DNA of 64,000 nt, taken from positions 10,851,230-10,915,229 of the forward strand of contig NC_092803.1 of assembly GCF_040954645.1 (NCBI RefSeq), in the 5' to 3' direction. Below are positions 49,339-59,892 of this stretch, piece by piece (position 1 is the first letter of the stretch; the number at the start of each line of letters is the position of its first letter). Position numbers and translations under genes: made by a program. The notes beneath the pieces were generated by a model that saw nothing but the letters and a program-made list of their open reading frames with translations, ran no database searches and was not told where the DNA came from. This DNA comes from Diabrotica undecimpunctata (Eukaryota; Arthropoda; Insecta; Coleoptera; Chrysomelidae).

Positions 49339-49660
49339 CGATAAACAATTAGGTTGTTAGTATAAATATCCATCCACTGTATATAACTTATTTAATTTAA
49401 TTTCATGCGGGTCTGTTTTATTTTGCAGATATTGCTTTATTTGTAGTCTTCCTTGATAAGGTCCTTTCATCGACTACCAAAATCCGTTCTGGAGTTAATG
49501 TAGCTTAAAAACTTTTGTTCAATACTTTTAAAAGTTTACCTAACTAAAGAGCCCATCATTTTTATTATAAAAACCTTATTATCAGTCAAAGGAACCTGTC
49601 TTGTCTCATGGTATTCGTAATAAACTCATTCCTGAACATGGATTCTTTCGACTAATATAA
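49339..49660 (-). pseudogene. piggyBac transposase, central part
   Basis: Minus strand: NEFITNTMRQDRFL (the MSRDRF helix), TPERILVVDERTLSRKTTNK (VDE, first catalytic Asp, where the family has IDEQ..FKGR), then HEIKLNKLYTVDGYLY and IVYRGKN. Joins the part at 46483. Several stops are present. Confidence 0.7.
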
Positions 49661-49689
49661 ATTTATTGCGGGACCATCAACTAATTCCA

Positions 49690-49766
49690 TAACGATCATC
49701 ATCCAGCCTTTATTTATCACGTTCACTGCTGGACATAGGTCTCCCTTAAACTCCTCTATTTTTTGC
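49690..49766 (-). pseudogene. Tiny non-LTR 3' end
   Basis: The text ACTGCTGGACATAGGTCTCC matches, with one change, the end of the piece at 32504 (ACTGCTGGACATAGGCCTCC). A GATGATGATCG-type tail lies on the same side. About 75 bp of element remain. Confidence 0.6.
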
Positions 49767-49949
49767 AATTTTGTGTCCATCATAACGATACATATTGAAA
49801 AAAAAAACTTTTAAGATCGGTTATATCGCAGTCAACCTAGAAACGTATACATGATTTTAATCGATGAACATCTATATTATGCTACACGTTTTTGTCATCA
49901 TTTTAAGATTTTGATATTTTTCGCTTTCAATTTCTGTCTCATTATCATC

Positions 49950-50700
49950 ATCGAATAAATTACTCGTACTAACATCAAGTTTTTAGGAGTGACTTTCGAC
50001 TCTCATTTATCTTTTAAGACTCATTGTTGGAATGTATGTAAAAAACTCAATTCTAAATGTTCAAATTGAGAAATTTGGATAGAATACTTAGTCTGCAACA
50101 CATTCGTCTTTTTTATTTTGCTGAAGTACAATCGACAATGAGTTACGGTATAACTATCTGGGTGGCTCTTCTAGTATAAAGGACGTTTTCAATGCCCAAA
50201 AGCGTATTGTGAGATGTATTGCTGCAGGTGTTCCGTATGTTTGATATTGTAAAAACTTATTTAGAGATTTAAATATATTAACAGTGTATAAAATTTTCAT
50301 TTTGGAATTATTGATACTAATTCATAAAAATAAAAGAACTTTTTTATGTAACAGCTATATTCCCTCACACAACACAAGAAATAGGACAGTTTGTAGTACC
50401 CTATAGACGTAGTATTTAGAAACAAGTAGGAAGTCAGTATAATCAACTTCTTCAAAAATTTAAAAACATTAATTTAAGTACAGTTATAGAAAACCAAGTT
50501 AAAGACTAACTAGTGACCATGTGTCCTTATACATTAGGTGAATATTACGAGAGTAACCAAATTTAATATTATTTTAATTATATTACGATGTTTATATTAT
50601 TTCATTTTTTGTAATGTTTAATATTTATAATTTTGTACTTTTGACCTGCTATAAACCTTGTTGTAACTTATAAACTAAAGTCAAATAAACTAGCTATCCA
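49950..50700 (+). pseudogene. CR1/Jockey-group C-terminal region
   Basis: With frame changes: TNIKFLGVTFDSHLSFKTHC, FAEVQSTMSYGITIWGGSSS, VFNAQKRIVRCIAAGVPYV, NLFRDLNILTVYKIFILELL. This is the segment after RT in CR1-like pol (FLGVxxDxxLxW..H; SYGIxxWG; QKRxxRxI; ILTxxxxYIxE). The end at about 50690 (AACTAAAGTCAAATAAACT) looks like a 3' terminus. Confidence 0.65.
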
Positions 50701-50734
50701 TCTGTCTAGCTATTTATCTATACATGCTTGGACA

Positions 50735-51255
50735 TATCTTTCATTTTTTCGTCTCCACACCCTCTTTTGGCCATCGCCAAACTTCAAACAGAACCGCGAT
50801 TCATCAGTAAAAAGAATTCGGTTCCAATCCTGTATGTCCCAGTGTTAATGTTGTCGAGTAAAACTTAATCGATTCTTACAGTGTCTGGGTTGTAATTCGG
50901 AAACAATAGCCAGCCTTCTTGTTATTAATCATCTTGCATTGAGGCGTTTTCTAACCGTTCTCGCACTTACATTCACATTTCGAACCTCTTGCAGCCGGTT
51001 TCTTGCAGCAATTGCATTTGGAATGGTGATTTCTTACAAGTTCCATCACAATACAACGATCATCTCTTTGCGAGGTAACTCTTCTACGACCACAACCAGG
51101 TCTCTAAAGTGCCAATCTCTATAAAGCGATGAAAAGCTCTCTGTTCTGTAGTTCCCGGAATACCTAAAGTTTTGGATACATAAACTTGAGTTCTTTCGTC
51201 TTGTAGCAATGCAATAATTCGAGCACCATCTACTGTAGATAACACCATATCTTAT
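50735..51255 (-). pseudogene. Tc1-like transposase relic
   Basis: Minus strand from about 51250: MVLSTVDGARIIALLQDERT, VYVSKTLGIPGTTEQRAFHR, FIEIGTLETW, then a decayed middle and DIQDWNRI, LFTDESRF-like text, and GDGQKRVWR near 50760. This is the N-terminal helix-turn-helix pair and first catalytic Asp block of Tc1 transposases. The second catalytic half is missing. Confidence 0.7.
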
Positions 51256-52087
51256 TTATTCACTTAGTCGAAATCCACGTTTAAAAAGCTAAATTACTGT
51301 TTAATTAAATGTTTTCAACTTAAAAGATAAATAGCGACTACACAAAACAACAACATAAACGTCAAAACTGTCAAAAACAAGCATACATGATCATAATAAA
51401 TATTTAAATTGAGACGCAATATGAAATAGAGCATGGACGTATAAACATAGATGGACACAGCAATAAGATACCTTAAACACACACTGTTTTGAAGCTTCGA
51501 TATTTCTGGACAAGAGGGTAAAGGGGAGTAAAACGGGTATCGATAGACTGTGATATTTCCTCAATGAGCATAAGCGTGCTTGAATTTTTACTCGCGGGGA
51601 TAATTATTCAGACGTTAATAATTGGAAGTAATAATGTATAAAAACACGTTTTAATAGAAAAAATAAAATACAATTTTATTTGCTTCAAAATTAATACAAT
51701 AAAATATAGTTGAGCTCAAGTTAATTTTTTAATAGGTATCAAGTAATGCTACGATAAAAAAAAAACAATTAAAAAATATACATTTGTCAAATTTAAGTAT
51801 ATACCTATATTTATTGATAATGTATTAAAACACATTTTTTCAAATTGTGACAAATTTGTTTTAATACAATATGAATAGATTCCTCGTAGTAAGGGTTTCT
51901 GCTACAAAAATATTTATTGATCATTCCAAAGCTCTTGCTGGCATTTGACATAAAATTATTTGCAAATATACTTATTAAAAAGTAGGCGTGAAAATGTATA
52001 AATTATTGGAAAGCTATTTAGCGAACAGAAGTATTAAAGTAAAAATGGTAAATAGACATAATAGAAGACGTTGGTACAGAAATAAAT
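51256..52087. other. Noncoding stretch
   Basis: Nothing recognised. Confidence 0.4.
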
Positions 52088-52627
52088 TTATTGATTGCGA
52101 AATAAAACAGTCTTAGTAAGAACGCTTCTTATGCGCACGGTGTTAGCATCTAAAGTAGTCTTCGTTTCATGATGAATTCCAATTTTAAAATATTTCTCAA
52201 GAACCAATTTTAAAAGTTGCATAGAGTGACCATCGATTGCATCTTCATCATACATATGGTCACCAAAATGCTCATAAATTGATTTTGGAACATTTTGTAT
52301 GGTTTTATTAATCAAAATATTCATCATGTTTTTAACTGGTCTGTTGTAGATATTTATAGTTTTATTAAAAAATCGAGACTGGACAACCATGACTGTAGAC
52401 GAATTATTCCACGTTGCAAAAGACAGAGAAGCTTTTAAAAATGTGGTAGGAAGAAGAAGATTAAAAAATCTGAAATATTTTTCAGCTTCCTTACAAGTTT
52501 TAATAACCAAAAAGGATGCTTTTGAAAGGTTTTTATACTGTTTTCTCTGTTGAAGTTTAGAGTAAGTTTCATCATTAATCAATATTATTTGGAAACCTAC
52601 ATAGAAAAATAAATGAGTTTTATTCAT
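52088..52627 (-). CDS. Unassigned 179-residue open frame
   Basis: The longest unbroken, complex-sequence frame in the window outside repeats and known elements. It begins MNKTHLFFYVGFQIILINDE and ends RSVLTKTVLFRNQ. The segment HSMQLLKLVLEKYFKIGIHH followed by a short spacer and IRSVLTKTVLF resembles, from memory, the C-terminal end of THAP/P-element-related or similar transposon proteins in insects, but I cannot confirm it. There is no signal peptide of standard form. I see no promoter, intron signal or neighbouring gene that supports it. It may be a single-exon remnant of a DNA transposon. Confidence 0.35.
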   Translation of the reverse strand: MNKTHLFFYVGFQIILINDETYSKLQQRKQYKNLSKASFLVIKTCKEAEKYFRFFNLLLPTTFLKASLSFATWNNSSTVMVVQSRFFNKTINIYNRPVKNMMNILINKTIQNVPKSIYEHFGDHMYDEDAIDGHSMQLLKLVLEKYFKIGIHHETKTTLDANTVRIRSVLTKTVLFRNQ

Positions 52628-53404
52628 TTCACTAATTTATTTGAATTCATGAGAAATATTAAACTAAAAAGCTACTAAACAGATCTTTTTAATCAGATGA
52701 TGTCTACTTACAATTTAAAAATGTCTATACTAAATTCATGAACTAATATCTTATTCAATACATTAATGTATATGAAAAAACCCAATGGTACGCCTATGAA
52801 AGACATATTTTAAAATGTAAACAAACAGGCTTCCTCAGTTCCTCATCTTAAATAATGTAAATAAACAGTACTTACAAATTAAATGAGGCATTGGGATGTT
52901 AATATTTCGTTTTTTGCAAATGCAATACTGTAGCACCATTATTATAATATAATGTTTATTTCACTATTTACAAATATCACTCAAAATACAGCCAAAATAT
53001 CGAAAAACAACAACTTTTCCTCATCTTGGTAAAAAGTAAACAGACATGGAACAGCATTTGAAGTTTGACGTAGAGCCATAAGACAGAGAAATGTAAACAC
53101 CGTTGCCATTAATAAATAGTTTTCAGTGCTTCTACATAGGTATAAAATAATTGGTTGATATCTGTTATACGCTATTATTAAATGATATGCACACTATGTG
53201 CACACTTGATGTTTTAATTACAATTAAATCTATTAATTTAACTAATAAATTATTATTTTGGTTTGATAGCACCTGTAGAGTATAAAATAAATATAGTAAT
53301 ATTTTCAGCGATACGTGAATAAGATATTTTAATAAAAAAACGTGACAACATTTGAAGGTGCTGAGAATGTGACCTATTCAAATAATTTTGGCTTCACATT
53401 TTTA
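52628..53404. other. Noncoding stretch
   Basis: Nothing recognised. Confidence 0.4.
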
Positions 53405-53512
53405 TGTAAATAACTGAGTCCATCATAGAGCATGAAACTTCCAATCAATTTTTATTTTTAGAAATTTATGTTAGTCACTTTTTTGCCGTTCAGTGTAGAT
53501 TTGACTGAAGGA
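53405..53512. repeat. Dispersed repeat, copy 2
   Basis: Resembles 41430-41500: ACTTCCAATCAATTTTTATT, then a GAAATTTAT block and TTTTTTGCCGTTCAGTGTAG. Same orientation in both copies. Confidence 0.45.
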
Positions 53513-54259
53513 AATATACTGACCCCTCTATAATTTCAGTCCATCTTCAAGTTTTCGGTAAAAGAGTATATAATTAATAACAGTACAAAGATTAATACTA
53601 CCAAGAAAATTATTTATTTAAAGTAATTATCTACTTTAAACCGACATTTTTGTGCTGTTATTTTCGAACAAAACATCTCAACTGGAACACTTTATATTTT
53701 AATAGCTTTAAATGTTTAATATCTTAGAGAGCTATAAAGGATATTCATTATTACTTGTTTTATGTAAAAGACTTAAATGGACGTATATTTAAGATTTTAT
53801 ATTGTAATCCAAGTACCCAAATAACGATAATAATTTAATAACTACCATACGATCTCCAGCATTACTCTTAACAGGTCATAAAAGAGTTGTTTGGCATTAT
53901 TGAGGGACTTAAATGCACGGAAACGGAACTAAATTGCTGCCTTCATTGCTAAATTTAAGTAGGTATGATAATTGCATACTATAGTTGACTTTAAATGTTT
54001 AAAAAATATTTTCAATTTTTATATTATGATAAAGAAATAAAATTGAGTAATTCAATGACGAACTCATAAAATCTATCAAGAAACTAAGGAAAAATTAAGA
54101 AATAATAATTTAACCCTAGAACACTAACCTTAATTTACACTCCCATGGACACTAACCATTCGTAATATTTACGATTTTTTTTCAATTCCAAAAAAGTAAA
54201 ACAAAAAATTAAGAGGGAATTTTATTTAATTTTTTTAATAAACAAATGAACATTTATAT

Positions 54260-55735
54260 GCCTAAAATATGCAAATAAAATTGATTTAATTGATACAGCT
54301 CCGTCATATAAACTTTCAAAAAAAACTGTTTATTATTGAGATTATTTTAGAACACACTAAATTTTCACCTAAATTTACCATAAAAAATACAATAGAACTA
54401 GTTAATAAAATACAACATTTTCAGTTACCTAACAACTCCAGATTAATTTCATTTGACGTAAAAAATCTTTTTCCTAGTATCCCTCCTACAGAATCTTTTA
54501 TTCTAGTAAAAAACCTTTTAGACCAAAATAATACAAATCCAATCATTACATCTTCTTGAAATTTTACATCTTCTTGAAGTTTGCATAAACCAGGACTACT
54601 TTGAATTTAATAATGAATTATATACAAACAACAGTACAGGACTTATAATGGGCAATCCTTACAACAGTTTTTATATTGGTGGAGATACGTAGACGACGTA
54701 CTGGTATGTTTTACAGAAACTAACAGGCAACTCGACCAATTTTTATCTTATATTAATTCTCTTCATAGTCATATTGAATTTACAATAGAAACAGAACAAA
54801 ATCAATCCATAAATTTTTTAGATTTAAAAATTACCAGACTTAAAAACAAACATGACTTCTCCATATTTCATAAACCTACCCATACTGACACGACCATTCA
54901 CAATTCATCATCCCATCCCACACAACATAAACTGGCAGCCTATCATAGTATGTTACACAGATTAACAGCAATTCCTATGTCAAAATACAATTTTGAGAAA
55001 GAATTAAATATCATTAAGCAAATAGCAGTAAACAATGGATACAACGAACAAACAATTAATAAAATGTTAAATAAAAAACTACACAAGAAATCCCTGAACT
55101 TAGTATTTCCACCACCAGAGAAAAAACCCAGTACCTTCTGCTCGATTACATATACAGGCAAAATATCAACAAAAATAGCCAAACACATAAAAAAGTAAGG
55201 AATAACACTAGCTTTCAGAACAAATAACAACCTAGGCAAATATATTAAAAACAACAAGAGCCAACATAAAAAACACTTACACAGTGGTGTGTACAAACTT
55301 AAATGTGGCGACTGCCCAAAAACTTACATTGGTCAAACAGGTAGAAATTTTAATAAACGAATAGCAGAACATTAAAGGGCTTTTAATAATAGAAAAACAG
55401 ATTCTACATACGCACTTCACCTTCTAGATCATAATCATTCTTTTAATGGCGAATTTAAAATTCTACACATTCAAAATAAAGGCCTTAAGCTATCTTTGTT
55501 AGAATCTAAGGAAATCAACAAATTAAAAAACACAGATATAATTCTGAATGACCAACTTGAGACAAACAGTTCTCCCCTCCTCAACCTATTTCATTAGAGA
55601 CTATAAAGTGTAAACCCATGCTAAAAACAGATCACTTGAGAAAGGCAATCAGCCGAAACAGCTGTAGTGATAAGAATTTAAAATAAATTTTGTGGAAGTT
55701 TTGAAAACAAAGTTTTCAGTGTTTTATTGTTACAT
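54260..55735 (+). pseudogene. Penelope-like element, second family
   Basis: RT core: RLISFDVKNLFPSIPPTESF (first Asp), FEFNNELYTNNSTGLIMGNP, a deletion where LSPxxAxxFM should be, WWRYVDDVLVCFTETN with YVDD near 54690, INFLDLKITRL, IFHKPTHTDTTIHNSSSHPT. The 82-codon frame 54950-55198 follows. GIY-YIG: SGVYKLKCGDCPKTYIGQTG at about 55280-55345, then NKRIAEH, a stop, and the C-terminus to about 55600. It ends with a hammerhead-like motif. Sequence differs clearly from the PLE at 2634-5749, so this is another family. Confidence 0.82.
55631..55671 (+). ncRNA. Hammerhead-ribozyme-like motif at PLE 3' end
   Basis: Stem I ATCAC (55631-55635) pairs with GTGAT (55667-55671). Between them: core box TTGAGAA (55636-55642), stem II GGC/GCC with loop AATCA (55644-55654), GAA and then the palindrome ACAGCTGT as stem III (55658-55665), and A at 55666 as candidate cleavage base. 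The box is the same U3/A8 variant seen in the unrelated PLE copies at 2703-2742 and 5642-5681. Confidence 0.55.
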
Positions 55736-56104
55736 AAAATTGATTTACCTACGTCACAGGTAACGCAACAACGAGCACGGTGTTCTGTGGAAAATGCTCG
55801 TTTAAAGTGATTGAAATGAAGTGACGTCATTCTTCTTTTTTGTAAGAATAGATGTAGCATGTAGTACGTTTGTTAGAAGGTTGATTAAGGTCAGTAACTT
55901 TCAAAGGAATTTAAAGTAAATCACTAATCAGAAGCTTCACCGAGCGTTGCAAAGTCGGCATCGCAAAACGCTTGAGTGTTGATGTAGTTTTAATATAAAA
56001 GCCTTTCTCGTGATTGATTCTTGATTATTTCTTGATAAATTATAATAATATATAATCCATGAGTTTATACGCTATGTTGATCATACGCATTAAACACTGA
56101 AGGA

Positions 56105-56805
56105 GTACGACTTTGCTTGAAGATTAATATAGACAAGACGAAGGTAATGGTGGTTTGCAGAACACGAAATATGCAATTAAATATAAGAGTAAACAATAAG
56201 AACATCCAAGTTCTCCTTAAGGTCAGATATCTCGGTAGTTGGATAACTGAAGTTCTAGATCCAGACATAGAGATACGTAACAGGATTCAGCAAGCCAGAA
56301 CAGCATTTACTAATATAAAAACCTTGCTAAGCAACAGCAGCCTTAACTTAACGCTTCGATATCGCTTTGTAAAATGTTACATTTACTCCATACTGCTGTA
56401 TGGTCTAGAAATCTGGACCATAAAGGCCAATGTGATGAACCGATTGGGGGGAGAATTTTGAAATGTGGGTATTTAGAAGACTACTTAAAATTCTCTGGAC
56501 AGATTGCACAACAAATCTCGAAGTATGAAATCGAATGGGCAGAGAACGAGAATTGCTGCCAATAACAAAAAGAAGAAAAACTGCTTATCTGGGTCATATA
56601 TTTAGAAATTCCAAGTACCAGTTCTTAAAACTTATTCTGGAAGGGAAGATAGAAGGAAAACGGAGCATCGGAAGAAAAAAATACTCATGGCTTAAAAACA
56701 TAAGGGATTGGACAAACCTCGATGCAAATGCACTCTTTAGAGCCACACAAGAGTATGCCAGAATTGTCGCCAACATCCACTAATTGGATAGGGCACCATA
56801 AGAAG
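56105..56805 (+). pseudogene. RTE-like copy inside piggyBac (1)
   Basis: Reads LKINIDKTKVMVVCRTRN, VRYLGSWITEVLDPDIEIRN, RYRFVKCYIYSILLYGLEIW, then FEMWVFRRLLKILWTD in a shifted frame, GRERELLPITKRRKTAYLGH, KLILEGKIEGKRSIGRKK and SWLKNIRDWTNLDANALFRA. It ends GGCACCATAAGAAGAAGATG, the family tail. It splits the transposase between GMTNI and SVFNAY. Confidence 0.82.
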
Positions 56806-57155
56806 AAGATGTTGGTCATACCATAGAATATACAAAGCCGCCGTCTTCGAGTTTTTCGGGAGCAACTTCGGTGGCCGCACATTTGGTCGAAAGTGTACAT
56901 ACCGCCCTATGTTTGGTTATAGTGCAATATTATTTCTGGTTTTTTAGTAGTTAAACAAACAAGTGAACCTTCGTGCATTGTCGATAAAACTAGAACGATT
57001 GTGTTCTTTTTGGATTTATACGACACTAACGTCTTCTATCGGTAAAAGCAAACTCTTGAATTTCCGATTTCTCTGTTTTTAAGATTGATCATTTCAGGGG
57101 GTATCTCTCGTTTATTTTGCCTCAAAGTACCAATAATTGTAAGGTTGTAAGGAGG

Positions 57156-57543
57156 AAGCGTGGACAATAAAACAGGCTGAAATCAAAAAATTAAACTCCT
57201 TTGAGATGTAGTGCTACAGGAGAATCCACAGAATATCGTGGACTGAAAAAGTAACTAATATAGAGGTGTTACAAAGAATGTGAAGTCATAAAAACTGTTA
57301 AAATTAGAAATATCCAATATCTGGGTCATATAATGAGGGGCGAGAAGTACGTATTACTTAGATTAATTATGCAAGGGACGATACAAGGGAAGAGAAACCC
57401 AGGACGACGCAAAATATCCTGGCTAAGAAATTTGAGAGAGTGGTTCGGTTGCAGCTCATTAGAATTATTCAGAAGCGCGGCCAATAAAATTAAAATATCG
57501 ATGATGATTTCCAACCTCCGATAGGAGAAGGAACCTGAAGAAG
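57156..57543 (+). pseudogene. RTE-like copy inside piggyBac (2)
   Basis: 388 bp, flanked by AAGGAGG at 57149-57155 and 57544-57550. Reads AWTIKQAEIKKLNSFEM, ISWTEKVTNIEVLQRM, then the open part YLGHIMRGEKYVLLRLIMQG, GRRKISWLRNLREWFG and ISMMISNLR, with GAAGAAG tail. Removing it rejoins piggyBac LADTRLKPP with YNLTIIGTLR. Confidence 0.85.
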
Positions 57544-58770
57544 AAGGAGGCTTTAAACGAGTATCCGCAAGGTTCATTGAAATGAACCAATTATCCATTG
57601 TGACGTTTCGGTAACTTCCGTAAATAGTTCAACGTTCAACATGTACTTGGTACCGACGTCGCAAGTCATCACAATTTGAATTCCGTACTTGGCCGGCTTA
57701 TTCGGGATATACATCCTAAAAGGGCACCGGTCCCTAAAAGATGATAACTGCTCGTCAATAGTTACATAGCTACCTGGTCGATAGGTCTCTTTAGGATTAA
57801 AAATAAATTCCTCCCATATTTCCCGCATAGGGGCAAACCTATCTATATTTTTTCTTTCAATTCTTGTGGTTTTATCATTGAACCTAAGATTATGTAGAAG
57901 AAAATCAAATCTTTCGCAGCTCATTGTTGCTCTATAAACGGAGCCAAACGGAGTCTCACAAGCGAATTTAATTCATTATTTGTTACGAGAGAATTAGTAT
58001 GTTTAAGAACTTTAAAATTTTTAGAGTTTAGGCTGATTTGAGTATTGGTCTGCAACAGAATTTTTTAAAATATAGAATTGTGCATTAAACACTGAAATAC
58101 ATCTAATGATGTATTAGCACAGTTTGCCTGTTCAGATGGTCCTTGAACAATACGCAAAATATTTCTTTTTGTAGTACGTTTCCGAAGATTAGATACACCA
58201 GCTATGACCATTTTTGCCTTGTAGACTCGTAGTCAAATTATGCGGTTCAGATTCGTCCACTATGTTTTCGGTTTCTCGCGCTTCAACTTGTTGAAAACAC
58301 ACTTCTTCATTACCTTTTTCGTTTTGATGAGGCTGAGTTATTATTTGCTAAAATAAATGGTCTTGTTAAATGTCGGTTTCCACAGAATAAATCTCATATT
58401 GAACTCTACATTAACTGCTAGGCATAGAAACAGAAGTAGAGTGGTCATTAGGCTTTCTTTTTTTTTTTCATTTTTTAGGAATGCTATACTCAAAATCGCT
58501 GCTTTCATCACCAAAAAATTCTGGCTCGTACTCCGATACAGACGGACTAAAACAATTTTGCACTCTGTCTTCACTTTCAGAATTACTAGAAGTTTCGTCA
58601 TTTGATTGTAGGTTACCATCATGTAATTCACCCATCAATATTTTTTCGGCCTCCAATTCCAATTCTAATTGGGTTAAAGGTCTTTTATCGTCAAATTTTA
58701 ATTTTTAATTAAATTGTCTGTGAATCAGAAAAAAATAATAATAATACCAAGATAAAAAAAAACGAGTGTA

Positions 58771-59664
58771 GAAGTTACACTTCTATACACGCATTCGCCG
58801 TTACAAATTTATTTAGGAGTCAATCTGCACAATCATTACATTATGTAATGCTATAGGTAAGACATAGCAGAAAGAGAAACAGAATTAATTACAACTTACT
58901 AACAATTAATAAACAACATTTGACCTGTAATAGGAGTATAGTAAATGAAGGATTGAATCAATATTTTGATGAAAATGTATATTTTTATTTTCATATATGT
59001 ATGAAAGGAGTTGAATACAAAAATTTTTTTACACATACTCTGGAGTAAAATTCATTGTTTATTTTGTTAATAATATAAAAATACAATACAATACACTGCA
59101 ACATAATTCAATATAATAATACAATACAAATTAAAATGCAATATTCATAAGTATTTAAAAATGACAATAATATACATAACTTTTCTACTTACGCATAATA
59201 TGCTTAATTTACCATGTAATAATATTAATAAAAAAGTCCTCCCCGACTGGGAATCGAACCCCGGTCTCCCGCGTGACAGGCGGGGATACTGACTACTATA
59301 CTACCGAGGACATGACACAAATTTATTTCAAAATTGACAGTTCTGGGTCATACAGTGATTTATTAAGATTATTATTTTGAAATACAAAAGACTAATATAA
59401 TTATGTACATTTAATAAATAATACAAAACATATCTTATAAATAATAATATTAATAAATATTTTATTATATATATAATATTATATGTATATATATATAATA
59501 ATAAATATATATACAAAAGGAACATTATTATATTCGAGAGAGGAAGAGAGAGAAAATATATCTTCTGTCTCTCTCTTACTCATTATCTTACGTATGTAAT
59601 GATTTCACAGATTCACTCCCATACAAATTTCCAACGTGGAGCGCGCGTATAGAAGTATAACTTC
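58771..59664. mobile_element. Long-inverted-repeat element carrying a tRNA-Asp-like gene
   Basis: Left GAAGTTACACTTCTATACAC and right (reverse complement) GAAGTTATACTTCTATACGC begin arms of at least 100 bp (58771-58885 and about 59560-59664) that share ordered blocks such as CGTT, AAATTT, GGAGT, AATCTG and ATCATTACAT. The middle has AT-rich DNA and the tRNA-like gene at 59239-59310. No transposase is encoded, so it is non-autonomous. It lies about 80 bp upstream of the piggyBac transposase N-terminus. Target duplication was not identified. Confidence 0.75.
59239..59310 (-). tRNA. tRNA-Asp (GTC), possibly decaying
   Basis: 72 nt on the minus strand from TCCTCGGTAG to CAGTCGGGGAG. The anticodon stem-loop CCCGCCTGTCACGCGGG carries anticodon GTC. 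B box GGTTCGATTCC is perfect, and TTTTTT follows the 3' end as a Pol III terminator. There is no encoded CCA. Compared with the standard eukaryotic tRNA-Asp, the D-loop GG is AG and one T-stem pair is a G-A mismatch (CCCAG for CCCCG). These may mean reduced function or a tRNA pseudogene. No intron. Confidence 0.85.
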
Positions 59665-59892
59665 ACAACTTCCGTTAACATTAATCTTTCGTAAAAAATA
59701 CAAAGCACCTGCGATCTTGCGGTTAACCACTGCACAAAGAAAGGCAACTACACTGTGAATGTACTCGACAAACTGATTACTAAAGCTACTCCAATACCTA
59801 TGCTTTTACAATTTATGAAAGGTGGCCAAACTAAAAAAAAAATAATAATTAGAGTTCGTAAATTTTACGAATGGTTAGTGTTCTTGGGTTAA

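Larger units (their letters stand above)
45985..49660 (-). mobile_element. piggyBac-like relic split by a Jockey element
   Basis: Parts of one piggyBac-type transposase lie on both sides of the plus-strand Jockey insertion (46484-49326). The 12-bp duplicate GTATTTTTACCA rejoins the frame: IVYRGKN on the upstream side and LHANTAQSEQ on the downstream side. Terminal repeats were not found. Confidence 0.75.
55740..58690 (-). pseudogene. piggyBac-like transposase in pieces
   Basis: Minus strand. An acidic N-terminus (58662-58468: EAEKILMGEL, SNSESEDRVQ) is followed by a decayed link and MSCERFDFLLHNLRFNDKTT, VTIDEQLSSFRDRCPFRMYI (first catalytic Asp) and, after a shift, VTMDNWFISMNLADTRLKPP (second Asp). 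After the RTE insertion: IIGTLRQNKREIPPEMINLK, LVLSTMHEGS, PEIILHYNQT, GGMYTFDQM and SCSRKTRRRRLCIFYGM. The third catalytic Asp in GGVD is Tyr here (codon 56895-56897). After the second RTE copy come NAYDQHS and, near 55850-55740, a Cys-rich end with KRRMTSLH and EHRARCCVTC. Apart from insertions it has few lesions. Confidence 0.85.
54114..59888 (-). mobile_element. piggyBac-like element bounded by TTAA, with nested insertions
   Basis: Left end CCCTAGAACACTAACC after TTAA (54110-54113) and right end, reverse complemented, CCCAAGAACACTAACC before TTAA (59889-59892): 15 of 16 positions match. The left subterminal region repeats the motif as CACTAACCATTCGTAA (54155-54170), which also adjoins the right end. 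The transposase lies on the minus strand. Four foreign pieces are nested: a PLE (about 54260-55735), RTE-like copies at about 56105-56805 and 57156-57543, and a long-inverted-repeat element at 58771-59664. Confidence 0.88.

Noticed and set aside
59460..59520. Additional AT-rich hairpins inside the tRNA-bearing element
   Set aside because: Low-complexity ATATAT sequence; no specific structure beyond composition.
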